DNA from: Bacilli bacterium
GTDB lineage: Bacteria; Bacillota_I; Bacilli_A; RF39; UBA660
Assembly (NCBI GenBank): GCA_028685445.1
Contig: JAQUDY010000028.1
Coordinates: 1-9,864 of the forward strand
DNA: 9,864 bases
Reading direction: 5' to 3'
The first letter of the stretch is position 1; each line of letters opens with the position of its first letter. Under the pieces are notes generated by a model, which ran no database searches, was not told the DNA's origin, and saw only the letters and a program-made list of their open reading frames with translations. This document shows, one piece after another, positions 1 through 6,232 of this stretch. The position numbers and the translations under genes were made by a program.

Positions 1-408
1 AGTTTTTCTGAATTAGCTAAAAAACATTCAGACGATAAAGGCTCTGCAGAAAAAGATGGAGATCTTGGCTATTTCAATAAAGGCAAAATGGTTCCAGAAT
101 TTGAAAAAGCAGCTTTTGATTTAAAATTAAATGCTTACACCAAAAAACCAGTAAAATCAGCTTTTGGATATCATATTATTTTAAAGACTGGTGAAAAGGA
201 TAAAGCTAAATTAAAAGACGTTAAAGATACTATTATTAAAGATTTATCAAATAAATTACTATCAACAGATGCAGCACTGCCAGTAAATGCAATGATAGCT
301 TTAAGAAAATCATACGGATTTAAAATTGAAGACTCTAATATCAATAAAAAATATTCTAGTCTTATAAGCAACCAATTACTTTCTTTAAAAAATAATGCTA
401 ATCAATAA
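1..408 (+). CDS. prsA: PrsA/parvulin-type peptidyl-prolyl isomerase, C-terminal part (5' end outside window)
   Basis: The reading frame is open from base 1 and ends at TAA 406-408, giving the last 135 residues of a protein whose start lies to the left. The first 65 or so residues are the second half of a parvulin (PpiC/rotamase) domain: FSELAKKHSDD, then a DGDLGYF stretch, a MVPEFEKAAFDLK helix, and SAFGYHIILKT as the last strand. About 70 residues of charged helical tail follow, as in PrsA-type foldases, where the N- and C-terminal segments form a chaperone lobe around the parvulin domain. In Firmicutes such proteins are membrane-anchored outside the cell and help secreted proteins fold; the anchor itself cannot be seen here. 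The gene faces the recX operon tail to tail and shares its terminator. The parvulin assignment is secure; the choice of PrsA over another exported parvulin is likely but not proven. Confidence 0.85.
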   Translation, partial: SFSELAKKHSDDKGSAEKDGDLGYFNKGKMVPEFEKAAFDLKLNAYTKKPVKSAFGYHIILKTGEKDKAKLKDVKDTIIKDLSNKLLSTDAALPVNAMIALRKSYGFKIEDSNINKKYSSLISNQLLSLKNNANQ

Positions 409-434
409 AAAAAATAACACATGTTATTTTTTTT
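407..434. terminator. Bidirectional rho-independent terminator between convergent genes
   Basis: Perfect inverted repeat: A-run plus TAAC (407-418), loop ACAT (419-422), GTTA plus T-run (423-434). It has A-tracts on one side and T-tracts on the other, so it can end transcription from both directions. It begins at the foldase stop codon and covers the stop codon (424-426) of the opposite small membrane gene. Only 15 bases separate the two stop codons. Confidence 0.75.
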
Positions 435-717
435 TATTGATTGTATACTTGTTTATTTCTTTAAGTTTAGTATTTTTCATTATTATAAAAAATATTAATG
501 AAAAAATAAATAAAAATCCATCTAAAAAATAATTAGCTATCCCTGTTTTATATACTATATCAAAAAAAGTACTGATGATTGCTAAGATTATACCTAAAGT
601 AGCAAAGATCATTACTTTGTTAGCTTTCTTATAAACAAGACTCACTTCTTTTTTTAAAAACTCATCTTTTATTTGAATTTGTTCTTTTTTTGATAATTTT
701 TGGTATTTTAATTTCAT
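424..717 (-). CDS. Small two-helix membrane protein downstream of recX, unknown function
   Basis: This 97-residue protein is not recognised as a named family. It has a highly charged N-terminal cytosolic segment (about 1-32, many Lys and Glu), a first hydrophobic helix around 35-55 (VMIFATLGIILAIISTFFDIV), a short TGIANYF loop, a second helix around 63-79 (FLDGFLFIFSLIFFIIM), and a Lys-rich tail ending in KKK. The charge pattern predicts both ends inside and a hairpin in the membrane. The ATG is 2 bases after the recX stop. Its ribosome binding site (GGAGAA, 723-728) lies inside the last recX codons, so translation is probably coupled to recX. It is the last gene of its unit and ends in the shared hairpin. 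Confidence 0.75.
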   Translation of the reverse strand: MKLKYQKLSKKEQIQIKDEFLKKEVSLVYKKANKVMIFATLGIILAIISTFFDIVYKTGIANYFLDGFLFIFSLIFFIIMKNTKLKEINKYTINKKK

Positions 718-719
718 TT

Positions 720-1472
720 TTATTCTCCTTCAAATACAATACTATTTATAGTATCATGTTCGTATCCTTTTTGGTATAATTTTTCTTTTAAAATATATTT
801 TAATTTGTTTGAATCATATTTATACTTATATTTTTTTAATAATCGCTCATAATCCTTTTTTATAAAAGTTATATCATCAGCCTTAATTTTTTCTAATTCA
901 GATATATATAATTCTTTAGGATATCCTAGATTACTTAAATATTTTACTATGTTAATTTTTAAAGCATTGGTGCTAAGCTTATGATTGGATTTTATTTTTT
1001 TATTTATTAAGTGTTTTATTTTCGGTGAAAAATCTTGATTAATCTCTATATATTCATCATTAATCCCTAGTTGATTGAGAGATTTTTTTATTTTTATCGG
1101 ACCATTATTAGTTAAATTATATTGATCATTAATGTAACTTCGAGAAAATAGTTGGTCATTTAAATAATTTTCTAATTTTAATTTTTTGATAGTTTTATCT
1201 ATAATCTTTGAATCGAATTCAAGATTTTCTAGATATTTTTTTAACTCAAAAACAGATCGCATTTTTTTATTTATATATCTAAGTGAAATATAATAAGCTT
1301 CTAGAGTATCATTTTCTTTTAAAATTTTTGTTAACTCAGAATGGGTTATTTCTTTTTTTAAGAGCAGGCTGTATTTTATAATAACATCATCATACAAGTG
1401 AATAGTTTTATTTTCATTTAGAGTTATTTCATATTCGTTATTTTTAAGTTTACGATATCCTTTTATTTTCAT
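720..1472 (-). CDS. recX: Regulatory protein RecX
   Basis: RecX binds RecA filaments and modulates recombination and strand exchange in the cytosol. The 250-residue length is close to the Bacillus-type long RecX (around 260). The family's tandem three-helix repeats are visible. The first starts near 57, with the diagnostic AYYISLRYINKKMRSVFELKKYL segment followed by an IIDKTIKKLKLENYLND turn. The second carries DQLFSRSYINDQ and GPIKIKKSLNQLGI (106-137). A third lies around 165-195 and a fourth around 208-246, ending ILKEKLYQKGYEHDTINSIV. The N-terminal 55 residues are the beta-rich extension found in Firmicute RecX. The ATG at 1470-1472 has AGAGGT upstream and an extended -10 promoter. recA is not in the window, so RecX is encoded away from its partner, as in many Bacilli. 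The gene is co-transcribed with the small membrane gene. Confidence 0.9.
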   Translation of the reverse strand: MKIKGYRKLKNNEYEITLNENKTIHLYDDVIIKYSLLLKKEITHSELTKILKENDTLEAYYISLRYINKKMRSVFELKKYLENLEFDSKIIDKTIKKLKLENYLNDQLFSRSYINDQYNLTNNGPIKIKKSLNQLGINDEYIEINQDFSPKIKHLINKKIKSNHKLSTNALKINIVKYLSNLGYPKELYISELEKIKADDITFIKKDYERLLKKYKYKYDSNKLKYILKEKLYQKGYEHDTINSIVFEGE

Positions 1473-1487
1473 TTAAACCTCTAATTT

Positions 1488-1496
1488 ATTATATCA
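1488..1496 (-). promoter_or_regulatory. Extended -10 promoter for recX
   Basis: On the minus strand the sequence reads TGATATAAT, a perfect -10 hexamer with the TGn extension. It lies about 16 bases upstream of the recX ATG, with the AGAGGT ribosome binding site between. No good -35 sits 16-18 bases upstream, which the TGn extension can compensate for. A second TATAAT lies at 1501-1506. The leader would be very short. Confidence 0.6.
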
Positions 1497-1529
1497 TATT
1501 ATTATAGAGCTTAACTTAGAAAAATAAAA

Positions 1530-1550
1530 AAAGTAATTAGTTTTTACTTT
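1530..1550 (-). terminator. Weak hairpin terminator after the cohesin gene
   Basis: A 7-bp stem (AAAGTAA at 1544-1550 read on the minus strand, pairing with 1530-1536) encloses a 7-base loop and is followed by TTTTATTTT (1521-1529). The loop contains the stop codon of the cohesin gene (1537-1539). The stem is short and AT-rich, so some read-through into recX is plausible. Confidence 0.45.
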
Positions 1551-2850
1551 CTTCATCTTTACTATTTTTAATTTTCTTTTCTAATTTTTGCAGTTTATTT
1601 TTATTTCTACTTAATAAAATTGTAATTATTATAAAAATAACTAATGAACCAGATAAAGCATAAATAATGATTTTCTTTTCTATTATTTGATCTAATAAAT
1701 AATTAATTGATTCTTGGTCATATATTTGTAATGTTTTATTTTTACTATCATAATTATAAAGGTTTGTTTGTCCTGTTATCAAATCAGTTCCACTTATTAT
1801 ATAATATTTACTTTTTTTAGTAATTTGATAAGCTTTTATTGAGTTTTCTTTAATTATAATTTCTGATTTGATTAATCCTTTTAAATTCCGTGATGCTTCT
1901 TTCCCTATTTCAGGTAAGATTCTTATTGATAAATCTTCATTATTAATTGATATAAATTCTCTTAAGACTCTATTATTTGACCATTCATAAAATCCGGTAT
2001 TATCATCATTATTACTAGCATAAACTAACGTTAAAGATAGTTTTTTATTATAGAGAACAATTATTTCTTCATCATTTATTTTTATTTGTTTTTCATTAAA
2101 ATACAATGGTCGTTCTTCTGGCATTTTTCTAAAAATACTATATCCATCATTTACTTTTAAAGGCTCCCTTTCTGGGACTGTAGCTCTGATAGTATATGTT
2201 TTTGATGCACCGTTTTCTGCAGTAACAGTTACAGGTAAAAGGTTTTCTCCTTCAACTACATTTATTTCTCCAAGACCACTAACTTTTGCTTTATTGTGAG
2301 ATGTTTTAGCGTCTATTTTTATTTTTTCTACTCCGGGTGATAACAATACCGAATATTCTAATGTATTTTTATCAAATTCCGGCGTAATATTAAATTCATC
2401 TACAGATAGTGATGAAAGATTATTATCAGATGAATATTTAATGCTTACTGGCTCGCTTACATTTAATGTGACACCAGATGTTGTTGTATTAATGTAGCTT
2501 ACTGTTTCATAATCTGCTATTTTAGCATTAACAACTTTAACTGTTGTAGAACCTAATCCTACGGCTTTAAATTTATATGTGTATGTTTTACTATTATATG
2601 AACCGTTTCCATAATCAACAACTATTGGATTTCCACTTTGAATATTAAGTTTTGATGAGTCGTATTCTATATTAAATTGCCATGAACCAATAGGTTTATC
2701 GCTACTCACTTTTACTGTTACGGTTACTATATTGTTTAAAGTGACTCGTGATGAAGTTACTGTAGCTTTAATGCTACCACTAGCAGCGTTAACTGTTGTT
2801 GGTAATATTATTGATAATAACATTATTATCAATATAATTATTTTTTTCAT
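1537..2850 (-). CDS. Membrane-anchored cohesin-domain protein with cadherin-like domain
   Basis: This 437-residue surface protein starts with a signal peptide (KK then a hydrophobic stretch 4-20, likely cleavage near VNA-A). Residues about 25-131 form a cohesin-type beta sandwich: TVTVKVSS, then GSWQFNIEYDSSKLNI, YTYKFKAVGLGSTTVKVVNA and a closing GVTLNV strand. This module class binds dockerins. Residues 144-224 are a cadherin-like (PF12733-type) domain, recognisable by LSSLSV, ITPEFDKNTLEYSV and the ENGASKTYTI closing motif. About 165 residues of unrecognised extracellular sequence follow, then a single membrane helix (393-413) and a short charged cytosolic tail. No sortase motif is present; the helix is the anchor. 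It lies 12 bases after a dockerin-bearing glucosaminidase, with AAGGAGT before its ATG, so the two are one operon and presumably bind each other. Cohesin family membership is fairly secure from motifs; dockerin binding is inferred. Confidence 0.82.
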   Translation of the reverse strand: MKKIIILIIMLLSIILPTTVNAASGSIKATVTSSRVTLNNIVTVTVKVSSDKPIGSWQFNIEYDSSKLNIQSGNPIVVDYGNGSYNSKTYTYKFKAVGLGSTTVKVVNAKIADYETVSYINTTTSGVTLNVSEPVSIKYSSDNNLSSLSVDEFNITPEFDKNTLEYSVLLSPGVEKIKIDAKTSHNKAKVSGLGEINVVEGENLLPVTVTAENGASKTYTIRATVPEREPLKVNDGYSIFRKMPEERPLYFNEKQIKINDEEIIVLYNKKLSLTLVYASNNDDNTGFYEWSNNRVLREFISINNEDLSIRILPEIGKEASRNLKGLIKSEIIIKENSIKAYQITKKSKYYIISGTDLITGQTNLYNYDSKNKTLQIYDQESINYLLDQIIEKKIIIYALSGSLVIFIIITILLSRNKNKLQKLEKKIKNSKDEESKN

Positions 2851-2862
2851 TTTTTACTCCTT

Positions 2863-4869
2863 CTACTGAAATATCTTTCCAGTTCCTAAAATATGTTTTT
2901 GAATAGTTAATAAATCTAATATATCTACTGTTCCATCTTTATTTGTATCAGATGCTTTATAGTAATTATTTGTCAATTTTTTTGATCCTAAAATATGTTT
3001 TTGAACTGTTAGAAGATCTAATATATCTACCAAACCATCTCCGTTATTATCGCCATAGATTAATAAAGTATATGTTTTTGTTCCTTTATTCTTTACAGTT
3101 AATTTAGTCTCTGTTGCAATTTTTTTATTGCTATCAATTGTTACGCTAGAGCTTGGAAATAAAGATTTTATATTATTTACAAGTTCTGCTGCGTTAGTGC
3201 CAATATTAAAACCACTTAACACTCCAGAATTGTTATTAATTTGTAATTTCGAAATAATATCATCGGGAGTTAGTTCTTCTTTATTAACTTTAATAATCTT
3301 TAAGTTATAACTTTTTGAATTACCAACTGCACTTGTAACAATTATCTCGAAATTGTTTTCTGAGCTTGGAATATTAACTGTACCTGTACCTTTAATCGTA
3401 GCGGATTTAGATGTAGAAGTAGCCGATATCTTTACACTACTTATGTCATTAGTTACATTACATGTGTATGAAACAGCACTGCTACTAAATGTTGGCATCA
3501 ATGAACATCCTGTTACATTTAAACTAGATAAATTAGCATCATCACTTCCTTCAATGCCTAATGTTGTATATGCTGGCATATTTTTATAAATCGGGATTTT
3601 AAAAGTATACGCTTCATTCATCACATCACCACGCTCATATGCCGTATAAGAAAAATAACCTTCGCTATAAGGAGCGGTTACATTTTGCATATATTGATGA
3701 CTATATGAAGCTGGGTCAACTACATCAAACTTTTGAAAATAAACCGTATCTTGCCCTACACCTATATACCATTTTCTAATAAACTCTGCTCCACCAACAA
3801 TTGATGCATACGGACTATTCCAACCTCTATTTTCTGCGCTTGATAATGCCCCAGATATAATCGTACCTGCTCCATTGCCAGATGCAGCAACATTAAAATG
3901 ATTAAAATAACCAATATGTTTTCCATTATATCCATTTCCACTAATTATTGAAGAACTACCTTTTAAACCTTGTTCTTGATATACTCTTGTTGATAAATGA
4001 ACTGGGTTTACATCATGAATATTTCCAGCATCTGAAAATATATCTAAATAGTCTTTGTTAATTTGTTTATTTATATCATCTACACATATTTGATATCCAT
4101 CTTTACATGCAAATGCTTTTTTATAAAAACTTGTTTTAGGGTCCATGAATGTAGCTCTTAAAACTTCTTGAACAGCTGGTCTAGCCTTATCATGTGCTGA
4201 TTTATTATATTGAAGAGTTTCAAACATGAATATATGTCCTTCATTAAAAAAGTTTCTAGGATCTAAATAGTATCCTATTGTTTGTCTAGAAGCTGCATAC
4301 CAAGAACCATTATCATATTTTTGAAAAGTTCCATCTGCTTTTAAAGACCCATCTTCAGTACTATATAATGATTTGTTACTTGAATTTATCAAGTTTTTAT
4401 TAACTGGATTGGCTTGTTTATCTACTACATCATTAAAATCTAAATTTGTTTCGTATGGAATAAAAGTCCATTTTGGATAAATTGTTTTTAATACTGCTAA
4501 CTTGTAAGCATATGTTTCATTAAATCCAAGTGCTAATATTTCGTTAACTGTCTGACTTTTCACAGTATAAGTAGCCACTTTTTTTGAATATTTTGTTGGA
4601 ATATAACCTGTGTAATAAATCCCCTTATATTGAACGTTTATTTTAAAATAATTTCCTGTTTCACCTATTATTTCAAAAGTTTCGGGATCAGATAAAGTTA
4701 CAGTTGAATTCTCATCATATTTAATTCTATCTAGGTCATTATTTGAAGTACGCCTTAAAGCAACATTGGTATCGGTCATCTTGCCCTTGATATAAGTTGT
4801 ATCTGCATCTACATTTAGTGTAGCAAAAAAAGATATAGAAACTATGATTATAAAAATAATATTTCTCAT
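2863..4869 (-). CDS. Secreted SH3b/glucosaminidase autolysin with cadherin-like and C-terminal type I dockerin domains
   Basis: This is a 668-residue exported peptidoglycan hydrolase. From the ATG at 4867-4869 it has a signal peptide (1-22, cleavage near VDA-D), an SH3b-like wall-binding domain (about 28-100), and an N-acetylglucosaminidase region related to GH73/LytB-type enzymes (about 110-420). The HDVNPVHLSTRVYQEQG segment carries the probable catalytic Glu299. A cadherin-like domain (446-526), a linker domain (about 533-604) and a type I dockerin (605-662) follow. The dockerin has two calcium loops, DNNGDGLVDILD (607-618) and DTNKDGTVDILD (641-652), each followed by LLT(V/I)QKHILG. Two Cys pairs (255/262 and 455/470) could form disulfides. 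An in-frame upstream ATG at 4920 is rejected: it has no ribosome binding site and lies upstream of the probable transcription start. The next gene encodes the likely cohesin partner. The predicted activity is cleavage of the peptidoglycan glycan backbone outside the cell. Confidence 0.87.
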   Translation of the reverse strand: MRNIIFIIIVSISFFATLNVDADTTYIKGKMTDTNVALRRTSNNDLDRIKYDENSTVTLSDPETFEIIGETGNYFKINVQYKGIYYTGYIPTKYSKKVATYTVKSQTVNEILALGFNETYAYKLAVLKTIYPKWTFIPYETNLDFNDVVDKQANPVNKNLINSSNKSLYSTEDGSLKADGTFQKYDNGSWYAASRQTIGYYLDPRNFFNEGHIFMFETLQYNKSAHDKARPAVQEVLRATFMDPKTSFYKKAFACKDGYQICVDDINKQINKDYLDIFSDAGNIHDVNPVHLSTRVYQEQGLKGSSSIISGNGYNGKHIGYFNHFNVAASGNGAGTIISGALSSAENRGWNSPYASIVGGAEFIRKWYIGVGQDTVYFQKFDVVDPASYSHQYMQNVTAPYSEGYFSYTAYERGDVMNEAYTFKIPIYKNMPAYTTLGIEGSDDANLSSLNVTGCSLMPTFSSSAVSYTCNVTNDISSVKISATSTSKSATIKGTGTVNIPSSENNFEIIVTSAVGNSKSYNLKIIKVNKEELTPDDIISKLQINNNSGVLSGFNIGTNAAELVNNIKSLFPSSSVTIDSNKKIATETKLTVKNKGTKTYTLLIYGDNNGDGLVDILDLLTVQKHILGSKKLTNNYYKASDTNKDGTVDILDLLTIQKHILGTGKIFQ
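2885..3050 (-). repeat. Duplicated dockerin calcium-loop repeat
   Basis: Two copies of about 60 bases start at 2885 and 2987 (offset 102 bases, 34 codons). Both begin CCTAAAATATGTTTTTGAA on the + strand and share CTAATATATCTAC further on. They encode the two dockerin F-hand repeats. The DNA-level identity, beyond that of the protein, suggests a fairly recent internal duplication or conversion. Confidence 0.8.
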
Positions 4870-4870
4870 T

Positions 4871-4882
4871 TTACCACCTACT
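4871..4882 (-). promoter_or_regulatory. Ribosome binding site that fixes the autolysin start
   Basis: The minus strand reads AGTAGGTGGTAAA directly before the ATG at 4869. AGGTG matches the 3' part of the Shine-Dalgarno complement (GGAGGTG) and is suitably spaced. The alternative upstream ATG at 4920 has only AT-rich sequence before it. Confidence 0.65.
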
Positions 4883-4891
4883 ATTACATTA

Positions 4892-4900
4892 ATTATAGCA
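4892..4900 (-). promoter_or_regulatory. Extended -10 promoter for the autolysin/cohesin operon
   Basis: The minus strand reads TGCTATAAT, a consensus -10 with the TGn extension. Transcription would begin near 4885, leaving a leader of about 16 bases with the AGGTG site. The -35 region is poor (ATGAAA at 17-base spacing). A 12-base perfect palindrome, GTATATATATAC (4939-4950), lies about 40 bases further upstream and could be a protein-binding site, though in such AT-rich DNA it may be chance. Confidence 0.6.
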
Positions 4901-4961
4901 AATAACGTAAATTGTTTCATTTTATTTGAAAATCTAATGTATATATATACTTTAACTTGAC

Positions 4962-4988
4962 AAAAAAAGAACCTAAGGCTCTTTTTTT
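4962..4988 (-). terminator. Rho-independent terminator of the rhodanese/thioredoxin-like operon
   Basis: On the minus strand: seven A, GAGCC, loop TTA, GGTTC, seven T. The 12-bp stem includes one G-U pair that becomes an A-C mismatch on the other strand, so the hairpin is built for minus-strand transcription. It starts 2 bases after the thioredoxin-like gene's stop codon. Confidence 0.8.
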
Positions 4989-4990
4989 AT

Positions 4991-5446
4991 TTATTTTAAA
5001 ATTACATAATTTAAAAACCAAGATTCAAACCCTTCTACTGTTTGATAATATTTAATATTATCATTTTTATCAGCTTTCAAATAATCAATTAGCACTCCTT
5101 TTTTATAAATCATAAAAGAAGGATAATATTTAATTGTTTTATTTAAATCTGATTCTTTTAATTTAGAAAATGGAATTTTATAAAATGTTATTTCTTTTTC
5201 TGTTTGGAATGTTTGGACTATTTTATTAAAATCAGAAGACGCAACGCACATATCTTGATAAACTAAAACAGCGAATGATTTTTTTTCTGATATTAACTCA
5301 TTTAGCTTTTTAATGTTTATATCTATTAACTCAGACTCTCCGTAATATGTATTTTCTAAAAAAAAATTATTTTCTTTTTTGTTTATAAGAACAATTAATA
5401 AACATATTACTAAAAATAATATAGGTAGATAAATTATTTTTTTCAC
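4991..5446 (-). CDS. Membrane-anchored thioredoxin-like protein with a CxxS motif
   Basis: This 151-residue protein has an N-terminal membrane helix (about 4-21) after MKK, then a thioredoxin-fold domain outside the cell. Residues 58-64 (FAVLVYQ) fit the core strand that leads to the active site. The expected CxxC position reads C67-V-A-S70, so only one of the two redox cysteines is present. Residues 107-118 (YYPSFMIYKKGV) carry the conserved cis-proline (Pro109) and the following strand, as in thioredoxins. The start is GTG at 5444-5446, with AAGGT upstream. The preceding gene's TAG overlaps it by one base (TAGTG), so translation is almost certainly coupled. A monothiol site argues against a classical disulfide reductase and favours a thiol carrier, isomerase or mixed-disulfide role; partnership with the co-encoded rhodanese is inferred. 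Cys15 lies within the membrane helix. Confidence 0.75.
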   Translation of the reverse strand: MKKIIYLPILFLVICLLIVLINKKENNFFLENTYYGESELIDINIKKLNELISEKKSFAVLVYQDMCVASSDFNKIVQTFQTEKEITFYKIPFSKLKESDLNKTIKYYPSFMIYKKGVLIDYLKADKNDNIKYYQTVEGFESWFLNYVILK

Positions 5447-5457
5447 TAATTTACCTT
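5444..5457 (-). promoter_or_regulatory. Overlapping stop/GTG start and ribosome binding site
   Basis: The minus strand reads AAGGTAAATTAGTG: the AAGGT site lies within the last rhodanese codons, and its TAG stop shares one base with the GTG start of the thioredoxin-like gene. This arrangement indicates translational coupling, and so matched production of the two proteins. Confidence 0.7.
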
Positions 5458-6138
5458 ATGTAAAGTCTTAAAATCAATATTATAATACATTACTTTCCAA
5501 AAATCATAACTAATGTCTCCGTGTTTAGTATTTTTTACTGGAATATTATTTTTTCCTTCATAAAACCAATATCCACCTAAATTATAAATTTTATTTTTAT
5601 CCCAACCAAGTTCTACTAGCATTTCTTTTGCAATTCTAGCATATCCTCCAGCCCCACAAATTAAGAAAATATTTTTATCTTTAGGAAAGACAAACTCTAA
5701 AATGTCCATTGATTCCTTATAATTAGCAGTATAAATACCATCAGAACTTAACTGAAAAAGAGAAGGCCCATCATATAATCCATCAACATTTTCATCTGTT
5801 TTTTGATCTCTATATTCTTGTGAAAAGCCAGCTAAAAATGGATATGGTATTACTTTAAACCCTTTGATAAATCCAGTTAATTCTCTTTCTCCACCTTTAT
5901 TTTCCCAAGAAGCAGGATCATCTAACATTCTTAAATCAATATAAACAGTATCTTCTCTATCTAAATAATTATCAATAGATTGATCGTCTATATTTTTATC
6001 TATACCATAAGCTCCTCTTACTCCTTCGGCCAGTTCTGGCGCTGGTAAAGGCTTTAGACTATCCCCTTTAAAATTCATTGCAATTAAAATAACTATTACA
6101 ATTAATAAACCACTAATTATTACTTTTGTTTTATTCAT
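5446..6138 (-). CDS. Membrane-anchored extracytoplasmic rhodanese-like sulfurtransferase domain protein
   Basis: This 230-residue protein has an N-terminal membrane helix (about 6-22, VIISGLLIVIVILIAMNF) with no lipobox cysteine, followed by a single rhodanese-like domain outside the cell. The opening strand is TVYIDLRMLDD (64-74), the usual VIDxR position. The active-site strand and loop are NIFLICGAGGYAR (156-168), with the candidate persulfide cysteine Cys161, followed by an AKEMLVELGW helix and a KIYNLGGYWFYEG strand (183-195), the standard rhodanese ending. The loop differs from textbook CRxGxR, with Tyr at the sixth position. A roughly 50-residue insertion (about 90-140) before the active site is unusual. 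A strong GGAGGAG site precedes the ATG at 6136-6138; no convincing promoter is seen in the 94-base gap upstream. It is translated together with the thioredoxin-like protein. The sulfur donor and acceptor are unknown. Confidence 0.8.
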   Translation of the reverse strand: MNKTKVIISGLLIVIVILIAMNFKGDSLKPLPAPELAEGVRGAYGIDKNIDDQSIDNYLDREDTVYIDLRMLDDPASWENKGGERELTGFIKGFKVIPYPFLAGFSQEYRDQKTDENVDGLYDGPSLFQLSSDGIYTANYKESMDILEFVFPKDKNIFLICGAGGYARIAKEMLVELGWDKNKIYNLGGYWFYEGKNNIPVKNTKHGDISYDFWKVMYYNIDFKTLHKVN

Positions 6139-6202
6139 TTTTACTCCTCCATGAAAATAATACTAAAAGTATGGCGTAATATCTATAACTTATAGGTTGA
6201 AA

Positions 6203-6225
6203 AAACTCAACTTGAAGTTGAGTTT
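6203..6225 (-). terminator. Rho-independent terminator of the coiled-coil protein gene
   Basis: On the minus strand: AAACTCAAC, loop TTCAA, GTTGAGTTT, then three more T (six T in a row). The 9-bp perfect stem lies about 8 bases after the stop codon (6233-6235). It is the most GC-rich stem among the window's terminators. Confidence 0.8.
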
Positions 6226-6232
6226 AAATTTG

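Noticed and set aside
171..371. A minus-strand 66-codon open frame inside the foldase gene
   Set aside because: It is antisense to a clear parvulin reading frame and has no start signals.
3128..3589. Two + strand open frames (3128-3310 and 3353-3589) opposite the autolysin gene
   Set aside because: They are antisense shadows of the dockerin/cadherin-like coding region, with no ribosome binding site or recognisable domain.
1537..4869. A cellulosome or plant-polysaccharide degradation locus
   Set aside because: Cohesin and dockerin are present, but the only enzyme domain is a peptidoglycan glucosaminidase, and there is no carbohydrate-binding module for plant glycans.
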